Shown here: positions 22,427 through 33,771 of the stretch, in pieces
Numbering within the stretch: position 1 is the first letter of the stretch
How the letters are laid out: every line of letters starts with the position of its first letter
NCBI RefSeq assembly: GCF_037392515.1
Contig: NC_090291.1
Location: forward strand, 12,270,001-12,334,000
DNA length: 64,000 bases
From: Haliotis asinina
Lineage: Eukaryota > Mollusca > Gastropoda > Lepetellida > Haliotidae
Direction of reading: 5' to 3'
The notes under the pieces: generated by a model
What the model was told of the DNA's origin: nothing
The model's database searches: none
The model's input: the letters and a program-made list of their open reading frames with translations, nothing else
Program-made: the position numbers and the translations under genes

Positions 22427-24360
22427 TATACATTCCATTTTTTGGGTTGTAGATAAAAAGGAAGTTCCCCTGCCTTTATCAAAGGTATGGTAAGGTTTAG
22501 CTTCAACTTCAGCAGTATTTCCGCAACCACAGAAGGCAGATTATGTATCGCTCCCTGGTATTGTCCCGGATCATCGTAATCATCGCTGTTTCATCGCTGT
22601 GAATGAGCGCTGTCATTGATGTCCTGAATCAAGAATCCACTGCCATCCTCCGACGGCCAACCGGAAGTCCTGATTTTAACTCTGTCGAGCATGTTTGGAC
22701 ATCCCGGGGCGAAAGGTTCGTCAGAGAGATCCGCAAGTTCAGATGATTGATGAATTGGATGGAACAGTTTGCACCAACATCGGATGCAGCGCCTTGTGAC
22801 TGACATGTTTAGAATACCGAGATCTGCTTCCAGGAACAAAGCCCTTCTGGCTTCTTCACATTTTCCGCAACGATCCTTGTTTGTCCGACTAAGCAGCGCT
22901 GGGGGAAAAAGATCTCGCCTCTCTCTGGTCATCCGGTCTCCGGTCAAGCTGGTCATTAGTGTAAACCAGGCTGACTCTTCTAGCTTCAACCGATCCCTCT
23001 TTGCACTAATTGCTTACTCAATTTAATTTTTAGATTAAAGTCACAGCGGTTGGAAATATGGATGTACAGAGATACGTGTTATCAGTATCACACAAATCAG
23101 TGACATGTGCTGACGGGTTAGTACATACTACAGCAGCAGGCTGAGAACAGTAATACTACGTGGGCTGTCCGCTCTGAAGTCTCATGTGATCCGGATTTAG
23201 CTGTAGTACGCCCCCCTTTCTGCTGGCGACAGTCGGCCTTTGTAATGGTTGCAAGGTCATGACATTTGTGAATTCGCAAAACATCGAACGTGATTGATAT
23301 TCACGTGCACTTGATCATGGCCATGAAATGTGAATGTTTATAAGGTTTTTTTTCTAGAAATGGAGCTAAGTTTATATACATGTATATGGAGACTGAGCAT
23401 TTATTAAAAGACCCACACGAGCGTGCACGCATATGCACATGCTTACATGCACGCACGCGCACATACAGCATGGAATTGAAGGCACTAATGCGAAATTTTC
23501 AAGGTCAAATGAAGCTGGAGACAAGGCTATTGGATAACAATGGGCATTGATGCTCGAAGCCAGCGATGAAGCTAGATTTGTGAATATGTCATACCTGCAT
23601 ATATCCGCTCGATCAATGAAGTAAACATCTTGATGGAGTGATACGGCTTAAGATAATATTATCAACACATTTTTTGACTGTAGGAATATCGTTGCCAGCA
23701 TGAATAGGCTTTCAAACTTTTGAAACATAGATTATAATATGTATACTGCAATGTGACGCAGCTTAATGCGTATATGGGAAATGTCAAGACAAATGCCTGT
23801 TAAGTAGGATTTATGATAACACGTGTTTTCAGTGAGGTGACAGTATTCTGCACCACAGACGGTACCCGGCACAAACACACGCACAGACAAGTCACTTTTC
23901 CAACTGACAATGACAAAAAACAAACAAACAAAGAAACACATGGTAATATTAAAAACTGAAAATAACACGTACGCATTTTTTGTCCCTGGAAATACCGTTT
24001 AAATGTTGACTGCAAATGTGTAAATATCTGGTCACTGGATGTGAAAGAATACATCTTAAATTACATCTCACCCCGCTGCTAAGGCTTCAAAGCAAGCCTG
24101 TCGATTTGCTGTATGTGAACCATCTACAGCGATCGCTTATAAAATACTTGGTGAATTTGCTTCAAGGCGGTAGTATTTTCTAAAGGTATATGGAGGCTAT
24201 CATATTTCTGTCAGTACCGCCGTGATATGTTTGATGGAGGTACAGTTTTCTTTTCTCTTGACTGTATAGTCTTGGGTTCCACCCTGCTTTAGCGAACGCT
24301 TAGTCTCTGAACATAAACTACCGGGCATAAGAAACTTGTTGTCATGTATGAAACATATAG
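22427..24360. other. unassigned; one 132-codon minus-strand frame of unknown nature
   Basis: The minus-strand frame 22591-22989 is GC-richer than its surroundings and contains a cysteine pattern (DRCGKCEEARR, then RRCIRCWC). I do not recognise the family, and no clear splice sites or transposon ends frame it. It could be a fragment of an old mobile element. The rest of the stretch holds only CA/CG-rich low-complexity DNA near 23420-23465. Confidence 0.25.
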
Positions 24361-24442
24361 CTTTATGGATTACAACTTCTTGTTTATTACATTGGGCGAC
24401 GTTTCGATGAGATTCGTTTAGATTTTTACATCGTTTTCAAGC
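24361..24442 (-). repeat. conserved hammerhead-like repeat motif, copy 2 of 3
   Basis: Read on the minus strand: GCTTGAAAACGATGTA, a longer spacer, CATCGAAACGTCGCC, AATAAACAAGAAGTTGTAATC and CATAAAG. The first and last ~15 bases match copy 3 (54021-54094) closely. The spacer before GAAACG is ~10 bases longer than in copies 1 and 3. Confidence 0.45.
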
Positions 24443-24845
24443 TAATTGTGAAAAAAAACGATGTAAGAATGTATGTTTCATTTTTCACTCATAAACTTCT
24501 AGAATGCCCATTAAACAAGTTGATGTCATCTGATGTTGTGGCTCACAAAGAGGATACCAGTACATGTATGATAGGAAAAGTTTATATTATACAAAATTTA
24601 ACCATTTATTAAGTATGAAACGGAATAACCAATGTCCAGTCGATAACAATCTGGTCACGGAATCAAGAACAAGAGACGTAGGGTCAAAATGAAATGTTAC
24701 CCAATCGCAGATCATTCACAAGATGTGTCTTATGTCACTTTATGGAAATGTCCTTCAGTAGTGTGTGTGACTAACACTTAAACATGTCAAAACACGTCTC
24801 CTCAACGATGACGTTAGTTGCTGGATGACAGGAAGGAATTCTCTG
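24443..24845. other. unassigned, non-coding
   Basis: No exon recognised. One end of the Tc1-like relic that follows may lie here, but I find no matching terminal repeat. Confidence 0.3.
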
Positions 24846-25970
24846 TCACAGATTCAAGAAGACCGTATCGAGCTGGTGAAGATTTGCTTGTGGAGGCTGT
24901 CGTTGTCTCAACTGTCTATCAGTATGATCCCAGAGATGCTCTATCGGATTCATATCCAGAGATCGTGCTGGCCACGGCAATACGTTGATGTTCACGCTGT
25001 TGAGGTAATCTCGTACACGCCTAGCAGTATGAGGACGTGCATTGTCCAGTTCCCGGATGAAACCGGTCGGCTGTTCACCCACAAATGGTAACAAAAGTAG
25101 TCCAGAGACTTCGTCTCTATACACTTGGGCAGTGAAATTTCAGTGAAAGGGGTTGTGTTGTGTTTTCTGCTGACCACAAATCCCACCCCATACCGCTCCA
25201 AGCAAAAGGTTGCACCTCTTGGACAGTTTGGCGCCAGTCGCTCCCCCCTACGTCTGTAAACACGAGCCATCGTTTCGGAACATGTTGACTAAACTCTCTC
25301 CCAATCCCGTCGCTGACACCGACGTACATTTAGTGTCCACTGTAACCTGCGTTGACAGTGTTTACTTGGTCAAGACCATTCCAGGAAAGGAACAGTGAGC
25401 TTTGATGCCAGCCGTACGGGCTTGTCGTAGAACGGACGCATGACAAAGCATTGATTACACAACAGTCTCCTGTAAATTGGGTTCCGTTTTGCAAATACCA
25501 TCTTCAGTGTAAGCAGAGTTGTTTGTGATGACTTTATGATGTTTTAAGTTTCACAAGAGAAAATTCGGATCGGCTGAAAAGTTGCTCATTGTCTGAATAG
25601 GTTAATCAAACTCATGTTTCCATATCTTGGTCTGCTGATGGGGTGTCCCAAAGCCGGCTTTGACGCATATGTTCCCCATGGGATGTGTCAGGATGAAGCG
25701 GCCCTCAGGTGGCGTGGTAGCCTTTGATCTAGCTGTTCTTGGACAATCATGTGTCTTGCAAGAGCGTTGGAAACGGTTCAACAGGTTGTTTATGGCTGCT
25801 TGGCTGCATTTGAAGACTTTTTCATTTTGACTTTGTGAGCCCCCATTTCTGCCATACGTCTCTGTCATGTCTCGGTATTTATGTGATGTTCTTTTTAATA
25901 CTGCATTGTTGAACTGTTCCACATCTCTATTTATGCAACGATTGTGCATGGTATAGTCAGCAAAGTACAT
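24846..25970 (-). pseudogene. heavily decayed Tc1-like transposase relic
   Basis: On the minus strand, order is preserved across at least three frames. First comes an N-terminal helix-turn-helix piece (25602-25970, with AAINNLLNRFQRS and DCPRTARSKATTP). Next is a weak middle part (about 25250-25450, LRQARTAGIK type). Then comes VYRRRGERLAPN (25270), and last the C-terminal catalytic part (24846-25124) with ELDNARPHTARRV and SLDMNPIEHLWD. The DNA-binding and both late catalytic motifs are recognisable, but stops and frameshifts are many. No terminal inverted repeats were found. It differs in sequence from the element at 21073 and is much older. Confidence 0.75.
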
Positions 25971-26895
25971 TTATGTATTTTGGATTTTTTCATTACAGCA
26001 TAAACATAAGGACGGACTTATACCCTGCTGCACGACCCTTGAATGTGTTTTGACAAATGTTTCCTGAAAACATTTCACTTATGGCAGTATCTGTAATTGC
26101 GAAAACGTTGATTTAAAAGTGATAGGTTTCTTTGACCCATTAGTTTATAACATTGTCACTCACCACCACGTTCCTGTATTTCGTTCAAATGCAGTTAAAA
26201 CATATTCTCAGTTTAAGTTGTACTTACGAGTTTCAAAATTTGAGAACCGACTCTGTGCACACATGTATTGTTTCATGTATACATTAGAAAAACAGAAAAC
26301 AATATCGCGTTGTAAATACCATTGCTTTGTTTGATCTTCCTCATTTTTTCGCTTGTAGATGACGTCAATGACATATCCGTAATAATATATGACTCAAAAT
26401 AGAACCTGCTACTTATTTTAAAACATGGCGGTTCTTTGACGTCAGCAATGGTTCGATAATGGGGTTGAACTTGACAGATGACAATGAAAAAAAGTATCGT
26501 GTAAAATTATTTTATCCTTGATCTTCATCTTGTAGCAAATGTCAAGATGAACTCATGAAGGTATCGGAAATTTGATTAGCGAAGCGAGTTTAGAATTCAT
26601 GCATTTGTAAGAGAAAATAAGTGTGACCAATTATTTGTCGCGGAAAAATACTTTCCAACAGACATATTTGGCTAGAACTATCTGCCTAATGATGAAGGAA
26701 GATTTAGTTTATTGTCGCTTAAAGAAAACCCACTCAAGCAGGTAATGTCGATTTACTCGTTAACAATGCTTGCCCAAAGAGATTCAATCAAACAGTGGAA
26801 TGCGGATGCAATACAGAATACTAACGGTAGATCAGTATTGTTTTATACGTCTGAGAAAAAAAAAAAACCCAGGTACTAGTATTTTGTTTGTCTTG
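25971..26895. other. unassigned, non-coding
   Basis: No exon or repeat recognised. Confidence 0.35.
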
Positions 26896-27066
26896 GGAAG
26901 ATTAGAATTAGCCTCCAGACCCCCATGCTTGTCGAAAGAGGTGGTTAGGCTCGCTGACTTGGTTCATCCATGCCATCGTATCCCAGTAGTGTAGATCGAT
27001 GCTCATGATGTTGATCACTTGATTGTCTGGTGTCGATTATTCACAGATAGGTCGCCGAATGACTCT
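26896..27066 (+). mobile_element. SINE-B, diverged and internally deleted
   Basis: Recognisable blocks: GAAGATTAGAATTAGCCTCC, CCCATGCTTGTCG, GGTTAGGCTCGCTGACTTGG, GTAGATCGATGCTCATGATG, GATCACTTGATTGTCTGG. The tail is absent. Confidence 0.7.
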
Positions 27067-27189
27067 TGACTACGTGCTTAAACCTAAAAAAAAACAAAAC
27101 AAACAATTGTTTTGTCTGAAACGACCGGGAATCGAACCGACCGCCTATTCGATATGCCGATGCACTCTTCAATACACCCATGTGTAGAT

Positions 27190-27376
27190 ACCCACGAATA
27201 ACCGGGTTAGAATTGATTTGCAGTAACCTATGCTTCTCTGAAGAGGCGACAAACGAGATCGCGTGGTTGACACATGCCATCGTATCCCAATTGCGTAGAT
27301 CGATGCTCGTGCTATTGATGACTGGATAGTCTCATCTAGACTCGATTATTTACAGGCCGTCACCATACTGCTGAAG
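27190..27376 (+). mobile_element. SINE-B, diverged, tail lost
   Basis: The copy runs from CCCACGAATAACCGGG to CACCATACTGCTGAAG. It lies ~125 bp after another diverged copy in the same orientation. The gap between them includes a B-box-like GGGAATCGAACC (27129-27140, minus orientation), perhaps a third SINE scrap. Confidence 0.7.
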
Positions 27377-27509
27377 TAAAAAATCACTGTTTTGCAGATT
27401 TTAGGAAACAGTATAATGTCCCCGACTTATCCACATACATGATTTGGAAAGAAGAAATGAATGTGTATGTTTTATTTATTACTTTCACTTTTGTGCTTCT
27501 ATTAAATAT

Positions 27510-27514
<5 letters not shown>

Positions 27515-27561
<47 letters not shown>

Positions 27562-27572
27562 TACATACATAC
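27515..27572. repeat. (CA)n(TACA)n microsatellite
   Basis: About 20 CA repeats pass into four TACA repeats. The minus-strand frame over it reads poly-VC and is not a gene. Confidence 0.95.
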
Positions 27573-28408
27573 ACATAAATACTTCTATTAAATGTATATA
27601 TATTCACTCACAGTTTAATACTTATACTTCTAATGTGATGAAACAGTGTATTGCAATGGTCATCCGTTTCAAGGAAACTGACCCAAAAGGTTTGGTCAAA
27701 TAGCGTCATTGACCTTTAACGCTAACTTGTCACTTGTTCTGATTCGTCACTTAATCAGTAGTAACATATGCAGGAAAACAACACACGGTTTGAGAACCTT
27801 TCTGCATCTGATGTCACGATGAATGGTACCGTGGTGTACAAAGAGAAGTCATGAAACACTTAATGGATAAAATCGGTACAACACGACAATTGATGATATA
27901 ATGAAGAAAACTTGTGTTGAGAGACAAACTTCGAAACAGCAAGAATATTCTGCCTTATAAATGAATGATATCATTGGTTACTCTGACATAAACTGTTTTG
28001 TCTTAAACACATGTCTCTTTAACTCTGTATTATGAGGGACAGCTATGCTATGATTTGTCAGAATTCTCCCCCAGAATGGCTTGTCCCTTCGCTAACACTG
28101 AATCCCTGGCTAAATTCCTGGCTACGAATCTAACAAAAGAACAATAACATGACGTCTTCATAATTACCTGATCTTGGTTATCTCAAAGCACAAGACATGC
28201 TTTTGCGTTCGAATTATAAGCTCTCAATGAGATGTACAACTCTTATAGCACATGCTCATTCTTAAGGCAGTATCCCATTGTTAAAAGAGTCTTGGTGACT
28301 ATTCTGTTAAGGTGTAAGGTTTCGCTGTCAAAAATGGGACCGATAAAACGAACACTGTCAAAACTGAGAAAACAAGCTGTACAATTTAGAATAATTACGT
28401 AACGTGTT
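27573..28408. other. unassigned, non-coding
   Basis: No exon or repeat recognised. Confidence 0.35.
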
Positions 28409-28457
28409 ATATTCGGGATTACACGTTCTTAGTAAAATTACAAATTCTAGTACTTTT
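28409..28457 (+). repeat. solo arm related to the palindromic element at 8.9 kb
   Basis: The segment ATATTCGGGATTACACGTTC through AGTAAAATTACAAATTCTAG and TACTTTT matches the outer half of the left arm (8953-9000) with about five differences. The tRNA-like part and the second arm are absent. It stops abruptly 6 bp before the transposase relic that follows. Confidence 0.6.
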
Positions 28458-28462
28458 GTGTC

Positions 28463-28735
28463 AAAGTGATACTGTTTCAGTGGATGGCCCTTTCAAGATT
28501 TGTCACAAACTCTTTCATCAAATGTGTATCATCCACTCTCATGATACGTTCTATGGCAGTCTGCTTGAACTGTTCTGCTTCCTTCCCCACCAATGTCTTA
28601 TACCACCTTTTGACGCTATTAAAGACCGCGAGCAGTCAAACGCCATCTGCCATTTGAACCTTCCACAGTTATCATTGACCTCAAAATGTAGTCTGTTTTC
28701 AGTGAAAACTATCGACGTATTTCAGTTTAGATAAA
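28463..28735 (+). pseudogene. Mutator-like (MULE) transposase relic
   Basis: The translation SVDGPFKICHKLFHQMCIIH followed by a second hydrophobic strand matches the start of the MULE transposase core (usual DGTFK.....F.Q...IH pattern). The catalytic D is in VDG. After a frameshift the phrase FEPSTVIIDLKM corresponds to the second catalytic D region (usual ..DFE.A). Only about a quarter of a normal transposase is present, with internal stops. Assignment rests on motif recall, so it is moderate. Confidence 0.45.
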
Positions 28736-29788
28736 AATATAAATCAAATGCTGTTAACAAAACGATCATTGTTCCAAATCGCTATTATTTGGTTTGTATT
28801 ACGAGGGGGTAAGCGCAATAGTTGGAACAGCGAAACAAATGTACGTGCGTATGTGATGTGCATTCACAACCCTGCTTGTTCCCGGTGTTTTACTTCATGT
28901 GAGTATCCCCATGTAATACAAAGTAATAATAGTGTTTGAAACTATGATTGTACGTTTTCTCTGCAAACAAAACACAACTGTTCTTAATGTTCTTGGATGT
29001 TCTTGAATCAATGTTCTTGAATCAATGAGTAATTAACATGTGTGAAGCGAGGACTACCAAAATTTGGACAACTGTTAGCTCACTTGAAAATTTGGACAAG
29101 CGAATAGATCAATTACAGAGCTGAAATTCCGCTGTTAAAATTGCGACTGTCCAAATATAGAGAAGTAGGACAAAAATGATGCAGCATATATGACTCTTAT
29201 CTCACAAAAATGTATACTCAATATGAGTGAGACCCCTAACCCTGTTCGCAGCTGGCTTGCGACCATTTGATCCACTAAGGAGATATAGCAGTGTACCTTA
29301 TTCAGCGTATTGAAGTTTATACCAACCAGCTGCAGCTGTCCAGATGTTCTTTTAAGAAAAAAGTGAACCCTGAAATAAGTGTGTTCTGACTTAAGTGATT
29401 GGAACACACGTGAAAGAACACACAAATTAAGCTTCTGGCACACACGATAAAGATTGACACGTCCAATATAAGGTGTTAAGGCTGTAAGCATTAAATACTG
29501 TACAGGTTGTATCAATACTTTGTGTTTTGATATTGTGTGAATAAATGATATGATAATTTATACACTGATCAGGAAGGAAAACTGTGGACTTTATATACTA
29601 GCTTGTCAGTATTTGTCGGTTGTTCGGAGAGAAATGTGATAGCTTATGTGAAAGACATTGTATTTTGTTCAAACCCGCAGGTTCTCATCCAACATACTGT
29701 CATCATAACGCCATCGTCAACATAAGGTCATCAACCTTATGATCTGCACCAACATCATCTAATCTACTAATTAATCTACTGATTAATG
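28736..29788. other. unassigned, non-coding
   Basis: A 126-codon minus-strand frame (29135-29515) lacks a recognisable domain. Short word repeats (TGTTCTTGAATCAATG near 29000) are seen. Confidence 0.3.
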
Positions 29789-29995
29789 CTAGAGGCGACC
29801 AATGAGATTGGTTGGTCAGTCCTGCTGACTTGGTTGACACATGCTATCGTATTCCATTTGTGTGCACCGATGCTCATGCTGTTCATCACTGGATTGTCTC
29901 GATTAATTACAGACCCCGACAAATAGCTGGAATATTGCTGAGTGCGGTGATAAATAAAACCCAAACAAACAAACAGACAAACAAACAAACACATA
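29789..29995 (+). mobile_element. SINE-B, 5'-truncated, with (CAAA)n tail
   Basis: The copy begins in the head (AGAGGCGACCAATGAGATTG) and is well kept to GGAATATTGCTGAGTGCGG. Its tail is ACCCAAACAAACAAACAG instead of ACTC repeats, showing that tail motifs can switch. Confidence 0.8.
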
Positions 29996-30335
29996 AAACA
30001 AAGATTCATGTCACAAGATTACTTCAACTGACATGGATCACGAAAAGCATGTATGGTCTTTCACGAAATCGAATCCAAGAAGACTATAATGTTATGTCAT
30101 TGCTCTGTTGAAACTGCAAAATAGATAAAGGTTGTACTGGGCAACCCATGTGTACTGATCTGAATCAATGCAAATTGTGAGTCAGGAAAGTGCGATTTGT
30201 CTTTCGTGTCGCTGGAATTGAATTCATGGCATCGATCAATAACCGCAGAGGTCTAGTCTTATTTAGGTTACAAATGCTGCATTCTTTCTGAAGGGTGAAG
30301 TGGCTCATGATGTTTATCTGGTTGGTTGGTTGGTT

Positions 30336-30563
30336 GTTTAAAGCAACACGCAGGTAAAATTCCACGTATTTGGTAGCGCTCTTACATAATCGGGCCTGAA
30401 CAAGACAATCCAGTGATCAGCGTTATGAGCATCGGTCTACGCTTTTGGGATACGATGACAGCGTCAGTCAAGACACACAACATGGCCATTTACTTTCGTT
30501 AGTCGTCTCTTACAATGAGCATGGGTTAATGAAGGCCAGTTCTAACCCTTATCTTCACGGGTG
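30336..30563 (-). mobile_element. SINE-B, diverged
   Basis: In reverse orientation: AATCGGGCCTGAACAAGACA, GATCAGCGTTATGAGCATCG, GTTAGTCGTCTCTTACAATG, CTTATCTTCACGGGT (head end at 30563). A TTGGTTGG run (30322-30340) precedes it in place of the ACTC-type tail. Confidence 0.75.
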
Positions 30564-30612
30564 TCTCGCTTGTACAGTTAGGAGAGTATGCATCTCCTTA
30601 TGTTTACAATTT

Positions 30613-30780
30613 GGGAGGAGTAGGGTAGCCTACATGTTCAAGCATTAGCTCGAAGCCGAAGACACGATTCGATTCCCCACCTGGGTACCAGATGTAGAGC
30701 CCATTTCTGGTGTCCCTCGCCATGATATTGATGGAATATTGCCTACATCTGCGTAAAACCAGTTCATTCACTCACTTACT
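30613..30780 (+). mobile_element. SINE-A, nearly full length
   Basis: Blocks in order: GGAGGAGTAGGGTAGCCTAC, GATTCGATTCCCC (B box), CATTTCTGGTGTCCCTCGCC, TGGAATATTGCC, GCGTAAAACC and a short TTCACTCACTTAC tail. The head has ACATGTTCAAGCATTAGC in place of the AGTGGTTAAGGCG seen at 3840. Confidence 0.85.
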
Positions 30781-30872
30781 ATTTTTATATTTATATAGTA
30801 TGCTTCTTAGTCAGCGGATATCAATTTTGTAGGTGACCCTGGCCCCTCGATTCTTTTAGTGACTTCGTACAT

Positions 30873-31091
30873 TTGATTGTTTGATTGATTCTTTGTTTTA
30901 AACTCCGTACTCCAGCCTTATGGCGGCGGTCTTAAAAATGGGTTTGGGGCCAGACAATCCGGTGATCATGATCATGACGCAACTGGGATACAACGCATTG
31001 TGTCAAGTGAGCACAGCTGACCATCCGATAATGTTTGTTGATGCTTTGGTTACTGAAGACCAGTTGTAACCCGGGTATTCATGGGTTTCTT
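30873..31091 (-). mobile_element. SINE-B, strongly diverged
   Basis: Reverse orientation: ATGGCGGCGGTCTTAAAAAT, GGCCAGACAATCCGGTGATC, GTTACTGAAGACCAGTTGTA and TTCATGGGT remain. The middle has several deletions. A TTGATTG run stands where the tail would be. Confidence 0.65.
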
Positions 31092-31401
31092 CGTATGACA
31101 GCAATGGGTTGCTAGGGGTTTGTTTCTATTTGGTGAATTAAAAAAGACAAGATGATCCGTAAAGAAAATGAAGAATATTGATATCAATATTTGATAACAT
31201 TAGGATCCAGGCTAATAACAATATTACTCTTGCCAATAACAATATCGTTTTCTATTTATTTTCACAATAATGTCCCTGATCACAGATATACGGCCCATCA
31301 ATAGTATCAGTATGGCATGGGTAAATGTAACGGGATTCACGGGGGCCAGCGGGATTAAAATATACATTCAGGTCAAATCAGTTTATGTCTCTGACCCTTC
31401 A

Positions 31402-31620
31402 GAATTTACTCATGACGCTTCAAGATAACGGTACCGTACGTGGGAATTTACTTGATACTTGTGGATAATAATACTATACTCGTACATTTACATGAAACTC
31501 GCAGATAACAAACCTATGGATGGAAAATTACATGACGCTTATAGATAACAGTATTATACATGGTAAATTACATGATACCTGTGGATAACAATTCCAAACA
31601 CGTGAATTCACATTTACACT
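31402..31620. repeat. degenerate ~41-bp tandem repeat, ~5 copies
   Basis: Units of the type TTACATGAnnCTTGTGGATA followed by ACAnTACTATAC begin near 31402, 31444, 31485, 31527 and 31566. The copies differ by 20-30% by eye. Confidence 0.6.
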
Positions 31621-32162
31621 TTTAAGCCATTGTGACTGACAGGTGTCAAGTACAGCTGATCTCATTTTGACTCGATCGGGATTTTATACAGCAAGGAAAC
31701 ATGACAGGTAGTACTAAAACTAAAAAAAAGTGAAACCTATTAACTGATTAAAATCACAAACTAATGACATACTCAGCTCAGAGGTGTCATCTCAGTTAAC
31801 AAATACAATTGAAGTCAGCCGATGAAGACCAGCGATAATCACAGACGCGCACGAGGTAAGACTATTATCCGAACCTTTTTGATGTACCGCCGGATTAATG
31901 AAGCAAAACCATGTGTAATTAGCCAATCTGTTACCGCTAATTAACGTTCGGATACGGAGACTGAAGCATCGGATTAATGAATCAACAGGTAATGAGTTTA
32001 TATAGTAAACAAGATTGGTTACAGCCAGCTACTGTTCGGATATCGCGGGAATCGGATTCTCGAGGTCCGGACTAACGCCGCCTGACTGTATTTAATTGTT
32101 TCTAAACACCAGGTATGAACCTAATTTTTACGTCAGTGTATGCTATTCGATATATACTGACG
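31621..32162. other. unassigned, non-coding
   Basis: The phrase CGGATTAATGAA occurs at 31891 and 31971; otherwise nothing recognised. Confidence 0.35.
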
Positions 32163-32252
32163 TACAGTTTTACGCCGCTTTTAGCAAATTGAATATTCCA
32201 GCAACAGGTGGCACCTGAAATGGGCCTCACATGTCGTATCCACGTGAGGTGC
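32163..32252 (-). mobile_element. SINE-A 3' fragment
   Basis: Minus-strand 3' part: AGTTTTACGCCGCTTTTAGC, TATTCCAGCAA, GAAATGGGCCTCACATGTCG. The ACTC tail and the head are missing. A bit of SINE-A head (GGTGTAGCCTACATG) follows at 32268 in the opposite direction, pointing to an inversion or a second insertion. Confidence 0.65.
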
Positions 32253-32284
32253 TTAGGTGGAGTACGCGGTGTAGCCTACATGTT

Positions 32285-32730
32285 CAAAATGAGCTATAAA
32301 TGGTCACAATCGGATCATTATTGCAAAAGTTATACGCTACGAATCATCGAAAACAGCTACCTCCGCATTTTCACGCCGCAATCATGCATCACCAAATACG
32401 GCGAAAACTTATCTTTTAAATTCGTTTATTAATTCCAGGCACGTTGACAGCACCAGCGTTGTGCTGGATTCGATCGGCCACGACATTCAGCGGGTCGGAA
32501 AACATATGGCAACATCTACATGTCATTTTCACGACAGTAAGCAAGCATTTTCATCAAAATAGCCGGCAATCCTACTCACATGTCGGCCATAAGCGACCTT
32601 GACATTCAACTGAACTGAGCAGATCCGCACAAACAGCCTCGGGCCATCCGATTGGTTGGAAACAAAATATACAGTGGAAATGGCCAATCGGATGGCACGA
32701 GTCTGTTGTGACCATTTATAGCTCATTTTG
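32285..32730. mobile_element. 446-bp MITE with 25-bp perfect terminal inverted repeats
   Basis: CAAAATGAGCTATAAATGGT plus CACAA (32285-32309) is exactly inverted at 32706-32730. A second hairpin, GCCATCCGATTGG and its complement CCAATCGGATGGC, lies just inside the right end (about 32643-32697). No transposase is present. Both ends translate to MSYKWSQ, which explains two short frames starting there. Target duplication is not clear (CTA or TA possible). Confidence 0.75.
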
Positions 32731-33196
32731 TAGGGAAATCATCTGGCTTTCGATCCGTGGGCCTCGATGGGGCCTTAAAAATATTTTACGCGGTAACATG
32801 TAACTTTGATCGAGGAGGGGGTGGTTTCTTCGTTACATCCCTTTCCTTTTATATAGTACTAGGGTAGGGTCTATACATCTATATGTCTTTCGAACGCCGT
32901 TTCAAAGCGATACAAGCCCCTGTGACGAGCACCACTTCGATGTCCAGTACCCCTAGCCACGTTAGATACGATTGTACCACCATGCTTATAGGGTTTTGTC
33001 GTACACCAAGACGGAGACTCAGATTTAAATTAGAATACATTTTGGAGTGCGGAGAAGTACACGACTCTTGCTTGTTAAAATTAGTTACCGCTATTTGTTA
33101 GTCATCAAAACAACATCCATCATATATCGACTCGTATTAAGTGTGTAAGATGTTGTAGATTTCTTGAGTGAAAGAACATTACGAAATCTGAAATGC
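32731..33196. other. unassigned, non-coding
   Basis: No exon or repeat recognised. The 72-codon frame at 32883 has no domain. Confidence 0.3.
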
Positions 33197-33303
33197 AGTG
33201 AGCGAGCGAGCGAGCGAGCGAGCCAGCCAGCCAGCCAACCAACCAGCCAGCCAGGCAGGGAGGCACCCAGGGAGGCACCCAGCCAGCCAGTCAGTCAGTC
33301 AGT
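33197..33303. repeat. compound tetranucleotide repeat (GAGC)n(CAGC)n(CAGT)n
   Basis: GAGC repeats change into CAGC/CAAC/CAGG variants and end as CAGT repeats. A small GGGAGGCACCCA duplication lies inside. Confidence 0.9.
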
Positions 33304-33771
33304 GGACGGATGCAGAAATAAATGAATCAATATTCTAATATTGATAATACCACGAGCATGGCGATATGGTATGCATGTCCGACACTACAGCTGACACCAA
33401 AGTTATTTGTTCACGTGTAAACAGGATAATTAAACAGACAGTCTGCCTCTAAAAACTGTTAAAGCGTTTTGAAAGCCGCAAATTATGGAGTCCGAGAAGG
33501 GACATTGTCGCGTTGTCGCCCTTTTCGATTACCGGTTCGCATGCGTAGAAAGTCAAGTATAGTACGCATGCGCAGGAAACGTTAAACTCTCTTTCATATT
33601 TCAATGATCTTTTTGCTACTTCCAATGGTTTCAAAATGAAGAAGTGCTCGAAGTGGCACTTGGGCTGCTTTTCTTGAACTTAATCCAAATCTTCATTGTT
33701 GGTTTGAAAATTATTTTATATATAAATGTATTTAGTGAATGAAGTGTGTTCTAGCAGCAAGACAATTATTT

